From contig JANWWL010000005.1 of assembly GCA_025056155.1 (NCBI GenBank), positions 186,001 through 250,000 of the forward strand: DNA of 64,000 bases. The letters are read 5' to 3'. Below the pieces are notes generated by a model. It saw nothing but the letters and a program-made list of their open reading frames with translations, was not told the origin of the DNA and did no database searches. The position numbers were made by a program, and so were the translations under genes. This document shows positions 8,167 through 18,994 of this stretch, one piece after another. This DNA is from Sphingomonadaceae bacterium. Its GTDB lineage: Bacteria; Pseudomonadota; Alphaproteobacteria; Sphingomonadales; Sphingomonadaceae. The stretch's first letter is position 1; the number at the start of each line of letters is the position of its first letter.

Positions 8167-8889
8167 CCGATCCATCCCCGGCCCCGAGGGACAGACGATC
8201 GGCCGCAGCGCCTCGTCCAGCCGGGGAACCAACAGGGTGGCCATCGCCTCGGGCGTGGGATGCGAGCCGTCGGGCACGGCCCGGGCCAAGGCCCCAGGGC
8301 TCAGCGCCTGCCACGGGGGAAGCGTGTCCACCAGCATCGCCCCCGTCTTGCGCGCAATCTCGCCATAGAGCGCTCGATAGGCCGGAAGCCCCGGCCGTTC
8401 CCACCGTTCCCGGCCGTGCACCACCCCCATCACGACGAGCACCGGGAGCGCACCGGCCGCGCGAGCGGCCTCCACCATTCCGGTCACCCGCCGCCGGCTC
8501 TCGCCCAGGGTGACCCAGCGGAGGAGTGCTGCGTCATTCACCGTGAACTCGATCAGCACCAGGTGGGGGGCCGGCGGCCGCGCCAGCCGGGCTGCGAGCG
8601 CCGGCTGGCCCCAGCGGCTGGATGCGCCGACGCGGGCGACCCGTTCCACCTGCACGGGGCCACCCCGGCAGGCCTGAAGCGCCCGCCCCAGCTGCTCGAC
8701 CCAATCGCCCCGGGCGGTAAGGCTGGTGCCTGCGGCCAGCAGGACGAGCGGCCGGTCGGCCGGCGGCAGAGGCGGCACCCACGCGGGTGGCCGGGAGCCG
8801 GGCGGAGGGGGATGGTGCAGCAGTCCCAGCCGCCCGGCCGCCAGGACGGCGAGGCCGGCGAGCGCCAGCCCCCCCACCGCCCCCCACAC
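8044..8889 (-). CDS. SGNH/GDSL-type hydrolase with N-terminal membrane anchor
   Basis: 281 residues from a GTG at 8889. The frame is open further upstream into the preceding gene, and a CTG that overlaps its stop is another possible start. A hydrophobic segment covers roughly residues 1-22 (signal anchor), then a proline-rich stretch. The SGNH blocks are recognisable: block I around AAGTSLTARGD (Ser nucleophile, GTS instead of GDS), block III IEFTVNDAAL (Asn) and block V DGSHPTPEA (Asp/His). The catalytic domain therefore lies outside the membrane. The last 40 or so residues overlap the GT2 gene on the other strand and look unlike an SGNH terminus, so the true end may be earlier. A role in removing or transferring acyl groups on surface sugars is inference. 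Confidence 0.75.
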   Translation of the reverse strand: MWGAVGGLALAGLAVLAAGRLGLLHHPPPPGSRPPAWVPPLPPADRPLVLLAAGTSLTARGDWVEQLGRALQACRGGPVQVERVARVGASSRWGQPALAARLARPPAPHLVLIEFTVNDAALLRWVTLGESRRRVTGMVEAARAAGALPVLVVMGVVHGRERWERPGLPAYRALYGEIARKTGAMLVDTLPPWQALSPGALARAVPDGSHPTPEAMATLLVPRLDEALRPIVCPSGPGMDRSVAPGPEEQGAQHRDRLGRLATGQAHAGLQPAPGPHDRQQ

Positions 8890-8900
8890 GGCGCGCCGGG

Positions 8901-10616
8901 TCAGTCCTCGACCTCGACCGGACGCCCGGGCGGCGGCAGCTTCACCCGTCGCTTCACGGCCCGGATCCGCGCCATGGTCACGCCGTCGCTCTTGCGCGCC
9001 AGCGAGGCCAGGTAGCGCACTTCCCGATCGTCCTCCGCCCAGTCGTGCAGGCGAAAGATCAGCGTGTCGGTGGGCTCGGCGTTGGCGAAATAGCAGATGT
9101 CGCGCTCCACCGTGCTGGTCTCGAAGGCGAAGGCGGGGCCTTTCAGCCGCGTGAGGCACAGCTCGGCGATGGCGGGATACGCCGCAAAATACAGGAGGCC
9201 CACGCCGTTGATGTCGTGGAAGGGCTGGATCTCGTAATCGAGCTCGGCCTGGGCGGGGGGAAGCGGGGTGGCCCGCAGCTGCCGATATTCCACGGCAAAT
9301 GGAGGAAGCTCGCCCAGGTCGCGGATGGCGCATTCGGGCGGGATCACCGGCTGGCCCTTGAGCAGCGAGGTGTTGGCGCCGGCCTCACCGAACCGCGCAA
9401 AGGTCGTCATGAGCCGTGCGGTCGCCACGCCGCGCACGCCCTCGATGCGTGCGTCGCCGAAGAACATCGCCGCTCCGAAGCGGCTCTCGTCGATCCGGAT
9501 CGCCAGCCGCTCGTTCTCCCGATAGTCGGTGAGCGGCACGTTCGACGTGAAGGCGACGCGCGTGAAGGTGGCGTACAGGCGATGGCCCGCCCCATCGGCG
9601 AGGCTTGCCGACTGGGTCTTGAGCTCGTGCATGAGGACGGCCCAGTGCAGGTCGCCCAGCTCGCGGAACAGCCAGCCTTCCGAAAGGCCCCGCATGGCCA
9701 TCTGGGGCAGGTTGATCCGGTAGTGCCGTTCGTTGGGCGGCAGGGCCGCCGGCCCATCGGGCGCATCGCCGCGTTGGGGGGGCAAAAGGCTGTAGCGCAC
9801 GCGCGGTTTGGCCATCGGCACGACGGTGGCGGCGGGCGGCGGTGCCGCCGGGCGTCGCTCCGCTGAGGGCTCGGGTTCGGCTGCGTATCGGTCCGCGGCC
9901 GGCTGGGCCAGGTCGGCCGGGCAGCGCAGCGACTGCCATCGGGCATCCGGAATCGCGCGGCCGAGCCGGGTTTCCAGGTCGGCGCGCAGGCTGATGAGGT
10001 CGAAGCTGTCGAGGCCGAGCTCGACGAACGGCCGGTCGAGGTCGGCATCCTCGAGCTCCGGCCGCCGCTCCCGCAACATGGCCAGGAGTTCGGCGCGCGA
10101 CAGATGCGCCGCGTCGGCGGGCGACGGCGGCGGCGGTTCGACCGCAGGGGCCGGGCGGCCCGCCGCTTCCTCCTTGGCGAGGAAGCGGGGATCCCCAATC
10201 CCCCAGCGGCCGGTCACCACGCCCGAACGCACGACGCGAGCAGGATTGCCCGACACGACGGAACGGGGGGGCACGTCCGACATGACGACGGCCCCCGCCC
10301 CCACCACCGAGTGATCCCCGATCCGCACCCCCGGCATGATGATGGCCCGCGCGCCGATGAAGCAGTGCGAGCCCACCCAGGTGTCGACATGCCGGTTCGA
10401 CTGCATGTCGTGGGTCAGGATGGCGGCGTCGAAGGTCACCGCCGTCCAGTCGCCGATGTGCACCCCCTTGGGATTGGTGCGGTCGAGCCGGGCCGAGCGC
10501 GACAGCTTCACCCCCCGGCCGATGTCCATGCCCCAGACGGTGCGGTACCACCAGCGCTGCAGCCCGCTCGAGACGTGGAAGCCGTGGCGGCGAAGCGTGG
10601 CAAGAAGCGTCGTCAT
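8901..10616 (-). CDS. Three-domain protein: left-handed beta-helix acyltransferase, acyl carrier domain, LnmK-like hotdog domain
   Basis: 571 residues from ATG at 10616. Domain 1 (about 30-135) is a hexapeptide-repeat acyltransferase: repeated I-G-x-x turns, the catalytic-type His in ILTHD (His69), and the GNPARVVR motif. Domain 2 (about 172-235) is an acyl carrier protein with the phosphopantetheine site [12 protein letters not shown], Ser204. A Pro/Ala linker (240-270) leads to domain 3 (about 290-560), which I recognise as the Pnap_2097/LnmK-type hotdog family from segments such as [26 protein letters not shown] and [13 protein letters not shown]. LnmK itself is an acyltransferase/decarboxylase that loads propionyl on a carrier from methylmalonyl-CoA. 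The fusion suggests acyl capture, carriage and transfer in one chain; the acceptor is unknown. An SGNH hydrolase follows 11 bases downstream. Confidence 0.85.
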   Translation of the reverse strand: MTTLLATLRRHGFHVSSGLQRWWYRTVWGMDIGRGVKLSRSARLDRTNPKGVHIGDWTAVTFDAAILTHDMQSNRHVDTWVGSHCFIGARAIIMPGVRIGDHSVVGAGAVVMSDVPPRSVVSGNPARVVRSGVVTGRWGIGDPRFLAKEEAAGRPAPAVEPPPPSPADAAHLSRAELLAMLRERRPELEDADLDRPFVELGLDSFDLISLRADLETRLGRAIPDARWQSLRCPADLAQPAADRYAAEPEPSAERRPAAPPPAATVVPMAKPRVRYSLLPPQRGDAPDGPAALPPNERHYRINLPQMAMRGLSEGWLFRELGDLHWAVLMHELKTQSASLADGAGHRLYATFTRVAFTSNVPLTDYRENERLAIRIDESRFGAAMFFGDARIEGVRGVATARLMTTFARFGEAGANTSLLKGQPVIPPECAIRDLGELPPFAVEYRQLRATPLPPAQAELDYEIQPFHDINGVGLLYFAAYPAIAELCLTRLKGPAFAFETSTVERDICYFANAEPTDTLIFRLHDWAEDDREVRYLASLARKSDGVTMARIRAVKRRVKLPPPGRPVEVED

Positions 10617-10727
10617 GGCGCTCCTCAAGAGGCGGCCGGTTGGGGCCCGGCTATAGCCCCAAGGGATGGCGATTCCACCCTCGCCGGCCGTTTTCCTCCG
10701 CACGTGGCCGAGGCTATGGCACGGCCC

Positions 10728-11015
10728 ATGGCCGTGACTGCCGAAACCGTCCGGACCGTGGCCCGCCTCGCCCGCCTGCGGGTGAGCGACGACGAAATCC
10801 CCGCCCTGCAGGAGGAACTGACGCGGATCCTATCCTGGGTCGACCAGTTGCAGGCCGTCGACACCACGGGGGTCGAACCTATGACCCGCGTCATGCCCGT
10901 CACGCGCGCTTGGCGGGCGGACGAGGTGACCGACGGCGACTGTCGCGACGCCCTGCTCGCCAACGCACCCCAGGCCGTTCACGGCTTCTTCGCCGTGCCC
11001 AAGGTCATCGAATGA
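10728..11015 (+). CDS. gatC: Aspartyl/glutamyl-tRNA amidotransferase subunit C
   Basis: 95 residues, the standard GatC length. It stabilises the GatA-GatB complex that converts Glu-tRNA(Gln) and/or Asp-tRNA(Asn) to the amidated forms. Family hallmarks are [16 protein letters not shown] near the N-terminus, [22 protein letters not shown] in the middle and AFRADEV-like [10 protein letters not shown], ending near [17 protein letters not shown] chose ATG at 10728 rather than the in-frame ATG at 10716, because the family starts close to the VTAETV helix. TGA overlaps the gatA start as ATGA. Confidence 0.95.
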   Translation: MAVTAETVRTVARLARLRVSDDEIPALQEELTRILSWVDQLQAVDTTGVEPMTRVMPVTRAWRADEVTDGDCRDALLANAPQAVHGFFAVPKVIE

Positions 11016-12511
11016 CCGCACTCACCGAGCTCACGCTCACCGCCATGCGGGCGGGTCTGGCGGCGCGGGAGTTCTCGGCCCGCGAACTTACAACCGCGCA
11101 TCTCGAGGCGGCGGAGGCCGCGCGGGCGCTCAACGCCTTCATCACCCTGACCCCGGATCACGCCCTGGCGGCGGCCGAGGCGGCTGATGCCGCGCTCGCG
11201 CGCGGTGCCGCCGGCCCCCTCGCGGGCATTCCCATCGGCCACAAGGACCTGTTTGCGACCGCCGGTATCCGCACCACGGCCGCCTCGCGGATGCTGGCCG
11301 ATTTCGTGCCGACCTACGAGTCCACCGTGACCGCGCGGCTGCTGGCCGCCGGCGCGGTCCCCATCGGCAAGCTCAACCTCGATGAATTCGCCATGGGCTC
11401 GTCCAACGAGTCGTCGGCCTTCGGGCCGGTGGTCTCGCCCTGGCGGGCGGGCAACTGCGACGAGGCGCTGGTACCGGGCGGCTCCTCGGGCGGATCGGCC
11501 GCGGCCGTGGCGGCCCGGTTGGTGGCGGCGGCCACCGGCACCGACACGGGCGGCTCGATCCGGCAGCCGGCCGCCTTCTGCGGCGTGGTGGGAATCAAGC
11601 CCACCTACGGGCGCTGCTCGCGCTTCGGCATCGTGGCCTTCGCCTCCTCGCTCGACCAGGCGGGCGTCCTGGCCCGCACCGTAGCGGACGCTGCGGTGGT
11701 GCTCGAAGCCATGGCCGGGTTCGATCCCCGGGATTCCACGTCGCTGCCCGAACCCGTGCCCCCCTGGTCGGCGCGGCTGTCGGCCGACCTTACGGGGCGG
11801 CGGGTGGGCATTCCCGTCGAATACCGGGCCGACGGCATGGACGAAGCGGTGGAGCGGCTGTGGGCCGAAGGTGCGCGCTGGCTTCAAGACGCAGGCGCCC
11901 AGGTGGTCGACGTCTCGCTGCCGCACACGGCCCAGGCGCTGCCCGCCTACTACGTCATCGCCCCGGCCGAGGCCTCTTCGAACCTCGCCCGGTACGATGG
12001 TGTCCGCTACGGCCTGAGGGTAGTGCCCGAAGGCGGCGGGCTCATGGAGATGTACGAGGCCACGCGTGCGGCCGGCTTCGGACCGGAAGTGCGCCGGCGC
12101 ATCCTGATCGGCACCTATGTGCTGTCGGCCGGCTACTACGACGCCTACTACGCCAAGGCCCAGAGGGTGCGTACGCTGATTGCACGCGATTTTGCCGAGG
12201 CCTTCCGGGTCTGCGACCTGCTGCTGGCCCCCACCGCGCCGACGGGGGCGTTTCCGCTCGGCGCCAAGTCGGCCGATCCCATCGCCATGTATCTCAACGA
12301 CGTGTTCACGGTGCCGGCCTCGCTCGCCGGGCTGCCGGCGATCTCCGTGCCGGCCGGGCTTGATGCGCGGGGGCTGCCGCTGGGGCTGCAGCTGATCGGC
12401 CGGCCGCTTGATGAGCAGGGGGTGCTGGATGCGGCCCTGGCCATCGAAACGCGCGCGGGCTTCTGCGCCTCCCCCGCGCGCTGGTGGGGGGATGACTCAG
12501 GCCCTTCTTGA
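11012..12511 (+). CDS. gatA: Glutamyl/aspartyl-tRNA amidotransferase subunit A
   Basis: 499 residues. GatA is the amidase that releases ammonia from glutamine for transamidation on tRNA. The Ser-cisSer-Lys triad of the amidase signature family is intact: Lys78 in GHKDLF, Ser158 in PGGSSGGS and Ser182 in TGGSIRQPA. The sequences [10 protein letters not shown] and [12 protein letters not shown] are typical of GatA rather than other amidases. It is translationally coupled to gatC. gatB is not adjacent: 5 kb of surface-polysaccharide genes lie between. The last 15 bases overlap the convergent flippase-glycosyltransferase gene. Confidence 0.97.
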   Translation: MTALTELTLTAMRAGLAAREFSARELTTAHLEAAEAARALNAFITLTPDHALAAAEAADAALARGAAGPLAGIPIGHKDLFATAGIRTTAASRMLADFVPTYESTVTARLLAAGAVPIGKLNLDEFAMGSSNESSAFGPVVSPWRAGNCDEALVPGGSSGGSAAAVAARLVAAATGTDTGGSIRQPAAFCGVVGIKPTYGRCSRFGIVAFASSLDQAGVLARTVADAAVVLEAMAGFDPRDSTSLPEPVPPWSARLSADLTGRRVGIPVEYRADGMDEAVERLWAEGARWLQDAGAQVVDVSLPHTAQALPAYYVIAPAEASSNLARYDGVRYGLRVVPEGGGLMEMYEATRAAGFGPEVRRRILIGTYVLSAGYYDAYYAKAQRVRTLIARDFAEAFRVCDLLLAPTAPTGAFPLGAKSADPIAMYLNDVFTVPASLAGLPAISVPAGLDARGLPLGLQLIGRPLDEQGVLDAALAIETRAGFCASPARWWGDDSGPS

Positions 12512-15082
12512 GGCCACCGCAAGGAGGGCGGCCCGCAACCTCTGGCCCACCGCCTCCCAAGTGAATTCCTGCGCCCGCCGCCGGCCGGCCTCGCTCATGG
12601 CCTGCCGCGCCTCGGCGAGGCCCGGCAGGCGGGCGATCGCCTCGGCCCATACGTCGGCCGACACGCTGTCGATCACCATGCCTTCGATGCCGTCGCGGAC
12701 GAAGGCGCCCGCCCCCATGGGCGACACCAACCCCGGCACGCCACAAGCCGCGGCTTCATAAGTCACCTTCGGCATCCCCTCCTCGAGGGTGGGGAACACG
12801 AACCAGTCGGCCGATCGAAATAGGGCACCGACGTCGTCGACGAACCCCAGCCGAATGACGTCGGGACGGTCGAGCAAGTGGCCGAAATGTCGGGCGACCA
12901 AGGGATCGGTGTCGCCGGCGAGGACGAGCCGACCTTCGATCCCCGCCCGCGCCCAGGCTTCGAGCAAGATAGGCACTCCTTTGCGAACGTTGAGCGTTCC
13001 GCAGAACACGAGGGTGAGCCCAGGTGCCGGAGGCAACAGCCGCCGGGTGCCGGCCAGCCGGGCCGGTTCCCAGCCCCGGCAGGATTCGACCAGCTTCTCG
13101 CGCGGGATGCCGATTTCGAGCAGCGACTGCAGGACGCCTGGGCTCGGACAGAAGATGGCATCCGCCTGCGCCAGCTCCGCCTCCTCCTGGGCGACGGCCT
13201 CCTCGGTCACGCCGTCGAACGGGGGCAGGCCCAGACGCTCGTGCTCGGCGGCCAGCACGCGGCGGTGATAGGCTCGCGCACAGTTCGTCTTCTCGCGCAC
13301 CACGAGCGCGCCGGCCGACCGGATGTCGCGGGCGATCGTGGGCCCAAGGTCGCCGAACAGCCAGGTGATGGTGCGTTCCGGAGCTCGAGCGATGGCCGCC
13401 ATCAGCCGCCGCGTCGCCCGCTCCCGGAGCTCGGCAAGCATGACCGACCGCAGGATACGCTCGGCCGTCACGCCAAGTCCGGGCCCTCCGCTCACGACCG
13501 GAACTTCGATCGGAGGGCCCAACCAGCAGTTGGCGGGTGTAAACAGGGTGGTGGGGAGGTCGGGATGATGGACCGCCTGCGCCATCATGACGGCGGAATA
13601 GGAGGGGCCCTTCTGGCTCAAGGGCAGCCCCACGACCGTGAACAGCTGGAGCCCACCAGTCGGGGGCAGGCGCGCCGGGCGGCCGGTGCGATATCCGCGC
13701 TCGCCCGAATTCGGGGCCGAGTCCGCACCGTCGCCCAGTCGGGGCGCCCGCCCTGGCGAAGATGGATCGATGGACCCTGGCGAGGTTCGGGAAGCGGGTT
13801 CGGTTTCCGGTCGCCGCAAGTAGGCCTGCGCCAGCGCCAGCGAGGTCAAGTTTCGAAAGACGAGGGCAGCGGCGGAGGCGATCGCCGCTCCGGCGACCCC
13901 CAGCCCCGGAACCAGGGCTACGGCGAGCGCGATCAGGAGGAAGAGCCCACCTAAGGTCACCAGCAGTTGGGAGCGCTCGCGGCCCACCATGATCATCAGA
14001 CCGCCCACCGGCCCTGACACGACGTTCACGACCTGGCCCAGGGCGAGGATGACGAGGGCCGGCGCGGCCGCTCGCGCCTCGGAGCCGAACAGGATCCCCA
14101 GCAGCCATTCGGGCGCCAGGATGGCCACGAGCAGGACCGGCCCCGCCCCCAGGAGCATGAGGCGCCGGGTACGGTCGTAGCGGGTGCGCAGCTGGGCCCA
14201 TCCGGCGACCCGGAAATCGCCGGCGAGAAGGGGTGCGGAATAGTTCTCGCCGGTCGAGACGACGGTGGCGGGGATCATGGTGATCTGCAGGGCCATCCTG
14301 AGGGTGCCGGCCGCCTCCAGCGACCATTGGTGCGCGACCAGCGACAGCAGCAGCCATTCCCCGAAGGCGATCGCCAGCGACGCCGCCAGGACGAAGACGC
14401 CCTGCTTCCGGAGAGACCCGAGGCGGAAGGTCGTTGCCGTGGGCCACATGCGGACAAGCCTCGCCACGACGCCCAGGGACAGGCCGGCCGAGATTGCGAG
14501 GGCGACGAGGAGGAGACCCGCGACGACCGGTTTAGACACGGTCTCTCGGGCGGCCGTTATCGTGAGCAGCAGGACGAAGAGGATCGACGAGTGCAGACCC
14601 TCGAGGCCCTGGCCCAGGACCTGGCGGCCGGCCCCGCGAATGGCGGCGACTGCCATCCGGTTGAGCGCCATGAGCGGCACCGAAACCGCCGTCGCCAGCA
14701 GCACGGGTGCGGACAGTGCGGACAGGACGTGCGCCGGCCGCACGGCGGCCAGCAGCGCGAGTCCTCCCGCCAGCACGAGACCCGTCAGCCCGACCGCGGT
14801 GAGGGACCGAACGATGGCGCTGCGGGCCTCCCCTTGCGCTCCGATGCGCAGGTCACCCGCCACCTTGCGGACCAACGGCTGGTCGAGCCCGGCGGTGGCG
14901 ACCAGCCCCAAGACAAAGCCCGTCGACACGACGAGCGCGTAGGTGCCGACCACGGCCAGTCCCCCGGCGCGCGCCAGGATGAGGGTCACGCCAAAGGCTG
15001 CCGCAGCGTGCACCGCCTTGAGGGCATAGGCGGCCAGTTCGGGTGCCGTCTGGACGCGCACGGCAAGGGCCCTGGGGTTCAT
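12497..15082 (-). CDS. Oligosaccharide flippase fused to a GT4 glycosyltransferase
   Basis: 861 residues from ATG at 15082. About residues 1-430 form a polytopic flippase of the MOP/Wzx type with roughly a dozen hydrophobic helices (for example [20 protein letters not shown] and [17 protein letters not shown]). A Pro/Ser/Gly/Arg-rich linker of about 45 residues follows. Residues from about 476 are a GT-B glycosyltransferase with [19 protein letters not shown] and the GT4 motif [15 protein letters not shown] (E-x7-E) plus a DGIEGMVID loop. No ATG occurs near the linker, so the two activities appear to be one polypeptide. It would add a sugar and help export lipid-linked oligosaccharides at the inner membrane. 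The gene points against gatA and away from the sulfotransferase. Confidence 0.88.
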   Translation of the reverse strand: MNPRALAVRVQTAPELAAYALKAVHAAAAFGVTLILARAGGLAVVGTYALVVSTGFVLGLVATAGLDQPLVRKVAGDLRIGAQGEARSAIVRSLTAVGLTGLVLAGGLALLAAVRPAHVLSALSAPVLLATAVSVPLMALNRMAVAAIRGAGRQVLGQGLEGLHSSILFVLLLTITAARETVSKPVVAGLLLVALAISAGLSLGVVARLVRMWPTATTFRLGSLRKQGVFVLAASLAIAFGEWLLLSLVAHQWSLEAAGTLRMALQITMIPATVVSTGENYSAPLLAGDFRVAGWAQLRTRYDRTRRLMLLGAGPVLLVAILAPEWLLGILFGSEARAAAPALVILALGQVVNVVSGPVGGLMIMVGRERSQLLVTLGGLFLLIALAVALVPGLGVAGAAIASAAALVFRNLTSLALAQAYLRRPETEPASRTSPGSIDPSSPGRAPRLGDGADSAPNSGERGYRTGRPARLPPTGGLQLFTVVGLPLSQKGPSYSAVMMAQAVHHPDLPTTLFTPANCWLGPPIEVPVVSGGPGLGVTAERILRSVMLAELRERATRRLMAAIARAPERTITWLFGDLGPTIARDIRSAGALVVREKTNCARAYHRRVLAAEHERLGLPPFDGVTEEAVAQEEAELAQADAIFCPSPGVLQSLLEIGIPREKLVESCRGWEPARLAGTRRLLPPAPGLTLVFCGTLNVRKGVPILLEAWARAGIEGRLVLAGDTDPLVARHFGHLLDRPDVIRLGFVDDVGALFRSADWFVFPTLEEGMPKVTYEAAACGVPGLVSPMGAGAFVRDGIEGMVIDSVSADVWAEAIARLPGLAEARQAMSEAGRRRAQEFTWEAVGQRLRAALLAVASRRA

Positions 15083-15202
15083 CGCCGACCGGTGACAACG
15101 CCGTCGGTGAGCGACCTGACGGCCATGAGGCCCTCGCCGACCGATCCGTTCCGCACCACAAGCCTTGCCATGACCTTCAGCCACGTGGCAACGCCGACGG
15201 CG

Positions 15203-15820
15203 ATGGCCAAGTATCTTTGCCTCGGCCTGCCCCGGTCGGGGACGTCGTCACTCCACCATGGGGTCCTGGCGCTTGGCCTTCGCTCGGTCCACCACATCGC
15301 CGATCCCGATACCCGTCGGGAGCTCGAGCGGGGTCGGTACCGCTTGTCCATCTTCGAGCGCACCGACCTCCTGATCGACGAGGTGGCGCCGGTCGTCTTC
15401 GTCCAAATCGCCGAGGCGATGCCGGAGTTGCGGTTCATCTACACCTTCCGGGACGAAGACTCTTGGCTGGCCTCGATGGCGAAGCTCGCCCATCTGCACG
15501 AAGTCCCCAGGACGGGAAGTTTCCGATACTATAGTCGACTCGCAATGTTTGGCGTGACGGTTTTTCACGAGAGTCGCTTGCGCCAGGTTTGGCGCGAGCA
15601 TGATGCGCGGGTGCGCGACTACTTCCGTGGCCCACGCGCCGAGCGGCTGCTCATCATGGACATCACGGGTGGCGACGGGTTCGACAAGCTCTGTCCTTTC
15701 CTTGGCCTGCCGGAACCAGGCCTCCCCTTCCCGCACGTAAACCGCGACGGTTCGATCCGCCGCAGCCCGGCCTCGCTCGGGCGGCGGCTGCGCCGCCGCT
15801 ACCTGGAACTGCTCGGCTAA
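15203..15820 (+). CDS. Sulfotransferase family protein
   Basis: 205 residues from ATG at 15203; in-frame ATGs at 15170 and 15125 would extend it and no ribosome-binding site decides between them. The N-terminus CLGLPRSGTSSLH is the PAPS 5'-phosphosulfate loop of the sulfotransferase fold. The segment ELRFIYTFRDEDSWLASM corresponds to the strand-helix holding the second PAPS-binding motif in bacterial Sulfotransfer_4 proteins. The product would transfer sulfate from PAPS to a hydroxyl, here most plausibly of a surface glycan given the flanking flippases. Codon and base use is visibly less G+C-rich than the neighbours (for example 15520-15620), which hints at acquisition by transfer. Confidence 0.8.
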   Translation: MAKYLCLGLPRSGTSSLHHGVLALGLRSVHHIADPDTRRELERGRYRLSIFERTDLLIDEVAPVVFVQIAEAMPELRFIYTFRDEDSWLASMAKLAHLHEVPRTGSFRYYSRLAMFGVTVFHESRLRQVWREHDARVRDYFRGPRAERLLIMDITGGDGFDKLCPFLGLPEPGLPFPHVNRDGSIRRSPASLGRRLRRRYLELLG

Positions 15821-15841
15821 TCTTCCGCGAACGCCGACGTT

Positions 15842-17395
15842 TCAGGAATTGATCCATCTGCCAAGGCCGCGGGAGAGGGCGCCAAGGTGCTGGGCGACGA
15901 TCGTTTCCGCCGAGTTTTCGGGGCGACCCGCCCAATGCCAGGCCACCGCCAGCACCGCGCCGTAGACCAGCAGGCCGAGCGCGACCCGGCCTACCACATG
16001 AAGCGCCACCGTCGCGGTCGGCAGGCGCTGCCATTCCGGATCCGGGAGCCCGAGAAGGACGGCGGCCATCAGGCCGACGGCAAGGAAGCTGCGCCGGCCC
16101 GCCACCAGCCCCTCCCACCACCGCCCCCCCGTCAACCGGGCGGCAAGCCAAAGGTTGTAGAAGGGAAAGAGCAGGCCCGAGGTCAGCGCGGCACCGGCCA
16201 GAAGGCCCGGAAATCCGCCTGCGAAGAATCCCCCCGCCACCATCGCCGCCCGCAGCGGTGCGAACACCATCGAGCGGGCGGCCAACGCCCGCGTTCGGTC
16301 GAGCGCCATGGCGACCCCTTCGGTGCCCGCCGACAGGGCCTGCAGTGCGAGCACGGGGGCCAGCACCTGCGTTACGGTGGCGGCCAACGCCCAGCCGGGC
16401 CCCAACAGGAGCAGCACGAGCGGCTGGGCCAGCACCCCCAACCCCACCCCGAGGGGCAAGGAAACGGCCAACGCCACGCCCTGGGCCTTCAAGTAGGCAG
16501 AACGCAACCGGGCCGGGTCATCCTTCAGCATCGCAAATGCCGAATAGAGCGCTCGTGAAACGGCCAGCACCATGTCGTTGCCGGCGGCACGGTTGATCTG
16601 GCCCGACACATGGTAAGCCCCCAGCGTGGCGGTATCGAGGACCTTGGGGATGAAGACGTAATCGAAACGATTTCCGAGGTATTGCAGGGCCCGATAGACC
16701 ACGAGCCACGACCCGAAACCGAAGATGGCCCGGAACTGGGCCAGCGACCACCCCGGCCGACCGGGAACCCGCCACCAGGTGAGCGCCGACCCCACCACCG
16801 CCGACACGATGGTCGAGGCCACGAGCGCCCAATAGGTGCGCAAGTGGAGCGCCAGCGCGATCGCCACCACGCTGCCCGCGACAGCCGCCACCGCCCTTCG
16901 CCGGGTCTCGAGCCGGAAGTCGAGGTCGCGCGCGTAGAGCACGAAATAGGGATTGGTCAGATTGACGGCGAACGCCGCGGCGGTGAGCGCGTAGAGCACG
17001 CCCTCGAGTCGGGAATCCCCCATCCAGCCAGCGAGCGGCCGGGCGATGACGGCCAGGACCGCCGCTGAGGCGACCCCTCGTAGCACGTTGATCGTGAAGG
17101 CGGTGTCGAAGTGCGCTTTCTTAAGCTCGGTTTCCTTGATGAGGGCGGCCGAGGTCTGGACGTTCGACAGAATGTCGATGATGCCCATCACGGCCGTGGC
17201 CAGCGCCACCAGGCCGAAATCGGCCGGCACCAGGATCCGGGCCAGGACCAGCGTGGTGAGGAACCCCACGCCCTTGAGGCCCATGGCCAGAAGCCACAGC
17301 AGGCTGGCCCCGGCGGCCGTGCGCCGTCCGAGCGCGCCGCCCGGGCGCCTGGCCGACCTGTCCGCACGCGTCCCCGAAGGCGGGCTGTCGTTCAT
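15842..17395 (-). CDS. Polysaccharide/oligosaccharide flippase (Wzx-like, MOP superfamily)
   Basis: 517 residues from ATG at 17395, which follows a short soluble head of about 30 residues. The remainder is a multi-spanning membrane protein. [27 protein letters not shown] is the classic first-helix region of Wzx/RfbX-type lipopolysaccharide O-antigen flippases, and [28 protein letters not shown] is the typical central loop. Family members move undecaprenyl-linked oligosaccharide units across the inner membrane. It is the second flippase in a 5-kb segment, so the region may export two glycans or one may be accessory. It ends 22 bases from the convergent sulfotransferase stop and diverges from gatB. 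Confidence 0.88.
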   Translation of the reverse strand: MNDSPPSGTRADRSARRPGGALGRRTAAGASLLWLLAMGLKGVGFLTTLVLARILVPADFGLVALATAVMGIIDILSNVQTSAALIKETELKKAHFDTAFTINVLRGVASAAVLAVIARPLAGWMGDSRLEGVLYALTAAAFAVNLTNPYFVLYARDLDFRLETRRRAVAAVAGSVVAIALALHLRTYWALVASTIVSAVVGSALTWWRVPGRPGWSLAQFRAIFGFGSWLVVYRALQYLGNRFDYVFIPKVLDTATLGAYHVSGQINRAAGNDMVLAVSRALYSAFAMLKDDPARLRSAYLKAQGVALAVSLPLGVGLGVLAQPLVLLLLGPGWALAATVTQVLAPVLALQALSAGTEGVAMALDRTRALAARSMVFAPLRAAMVAGGFFAGGFPGLLAGAALTSGLLFPFYNLWLAARLTGGRWWEGLVAGRRSFLAVGLMAAVLLGLPDPEWQRLPTATVALHVVGRVALGLLVYGAVLAVAWHWAGRPENSAETIVAQHLGALSRGLGRWINS

Positions 17396-17491
17396 GAGGC
17401 TCCAGCACCGGGCACCCCGCCCGGCAGGAGGGCCCGCAACCCGGCCCGGGATGCCTTGCCAGTGCCCGCAACCTCCCGCAAGGGCACGGCC

Positions 17492-18994
17492 ATGGGATCG
17501 GAACCCTTCCGGATCGAGGGCGAGACGGGCCCGTTCGAGGTGGTCGTGGGGCTCGAGGTGCACGCCCAGATCGTCTCGCGTTCCAAGCTGTTCTCGGGCG
17601 CGGCCACCGCCTTCGGCGCCGAGCCCAACACGCAGGTGAGCCTGGTCGACGCCGCGCTGCCGGGGATGCTGCCCGTCCTCAACGGGGAATGCGTGCGCCA
17701 GGCCGTGCGCACGGGGCTTGCGCTCGGCTGTCGGATCAACCGCGTCTCGCGCTTCGACCGCAAGAACTATTTCTACCCCGATCTGCCCGCTGGCTACCAG
17801 ATCAGCCAGTACAAGGAACCCATCGTGGGCGAAGGTGTCGTCGAGGTCGAGCTGGACGACGGCACGATACGGCGCGTCGGCATCGAGCGGATTCACCTGG
17901 AACAGGACGCCGGCAAGTCGATCCACGATCTGCACCCGAGCTTCAGCCTGGTCGACCTCAACCGGGCGGGCGTGGCGCTGATGGAGATCGTGTCGCGGCC
18001 CGACCTCCGGTCGCCGGCCGAGGCCGGCGCCTACGTGGCCACGCTGCGGCAGATCCTGCGTGCCATCGGCGCCTGCGATGGCAACATGCAGGAAGGCTCG
18101 CTGAGGGCCGACATCAACGTCTCGGTCCGCCGGCCCGGCACCCCCCTGGGCACGCGCTGCGAGATCAAGAACGTGAACTCGATCCGGTTCATCCAGCAGG
18201 CGGTGGCCTGCGAGGCCGCACGACAGGTGGCGGTGATCGAGGCGGGAGGGGCGGTCCAACAGGAAACGCGGCTGTTCGATCCCGAGCGCGGGGAGACCCG
18301 GCCCCTGCGTTCGAAGGAGGACGCCCACGACTATCGCTACTTTCCCGACCCCGACCTCCTGCCGCTGGAACTGTCCGAGGCCTTCATCGAGGAGTGCCGG
18401 GCGAGCCTGCCCGAGCTGCCGGCGGCCCGCCGACGCCGCTACCAGGAGGAGCTGGGGCTCTCTCCCTACCTCGCGCGGGTGCTGACTGCCGACGTGGCCG
18501 AATCACGCTGGTTCGAAGCGCTGCTCGCCGCCACGGCGACACGGCTCGGCCAACCCCCCTGCGCGGTCGCCGAGCGGGCGGCCAACTGGATGACGGGCGA
18601 CCTGTTCGCGGCGCTCAAGCGCCTTGACCGCGACATCGAGACGAGCCCCGTGACCCCCGAGCAGGGGGCGGAGCTGCTGGCGCTGGCGGCCGATGGCACG
18701 CTGTCCGGGCCGCTTCAGAAGCAGGTGTTCGAGATCATGCTCGAGACGGGCGAGAACCCGGGCGTGATCGCCGCGACCCGGGGGCTGCGCCAGGTCTCGG
18801 ATGCCGGCGCCATCGAGGCGGCCGTGGCTCGGGTCCTGGCCGCCGAGGCCGACAAGGTGGCCGAATATCGGGCCGGCAAGGAGAAGCTGTTCGGCTTCTT
18901 CGTAGGCCAGGTGATGAAGGCGACCGGCGGCAAGGCCAACCCGCAGCTCGTCAACGCGGCCCTGCGCCGGGCGCTTGCGGCCGAGACCCGCTAG
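17492..18994 (+). CDS. gatB: Aspartyl/glutamyl-tRNA amidotransferase subunit B
   Basis: 500 residues. GatB binds the mischarged tRNA, activates the side-chain carboxylate with ATP and transfers ammonia from GatA. Diagnostic segments are [11 protein letters not shown] near the start, [42 protein letters not shown] and [16 protein letters not shown]. The C-terminal YqeY-like tail with [17 protein letters not shown] is complete. ATG at 17492 was chosen because it precedes the conserved core by 16 residues; an upstream in-frame start would add unconserved sequence. The stop shares CTAG (18991-18994) with convergent serB. Confidence 0.96.
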   Translation: MGSEPFRIEGETGPFEVVVGLEVHAQIVSRSKLFSGAATAFGAEPNTQVSLVDAALPGMLPVLNGECVRQAVRTGLALGCRINRVSRFDRKNYFYPDLPAGYQISQYKEPIVGEGVVEVELDDGTIRRVGIERIHLEQDAGKSIHDLHPSFSLVDLNRAGVALMEIVSRPDLRSPAEAGAYVATLRQILRAIGACDGNMQEGSLRADINVSVRRPGTPLGTRCEIKNVNSIRFIQQAVACEAARQVAVIEAGGAVQQETRLFDPERGETRPLRSKEDAHDYRYFPDPDLLPLELSEAFIEECRASLPELPAARRRRYQEELGLSPYLARVLTADVAESRWFEALLAATATRLGQPPCAVAERAANWMTGDLFAALKRLDRDIETSPVTPEQGAELLALAADGTLSGPLQKQVFEIMLETGENPGVIAATRGLRQVSDAGAIEAAVARVLAAEADKVAEYRAGKEKLFGFFVGQVMKATGGKANPQLVNAALRRALAAETR

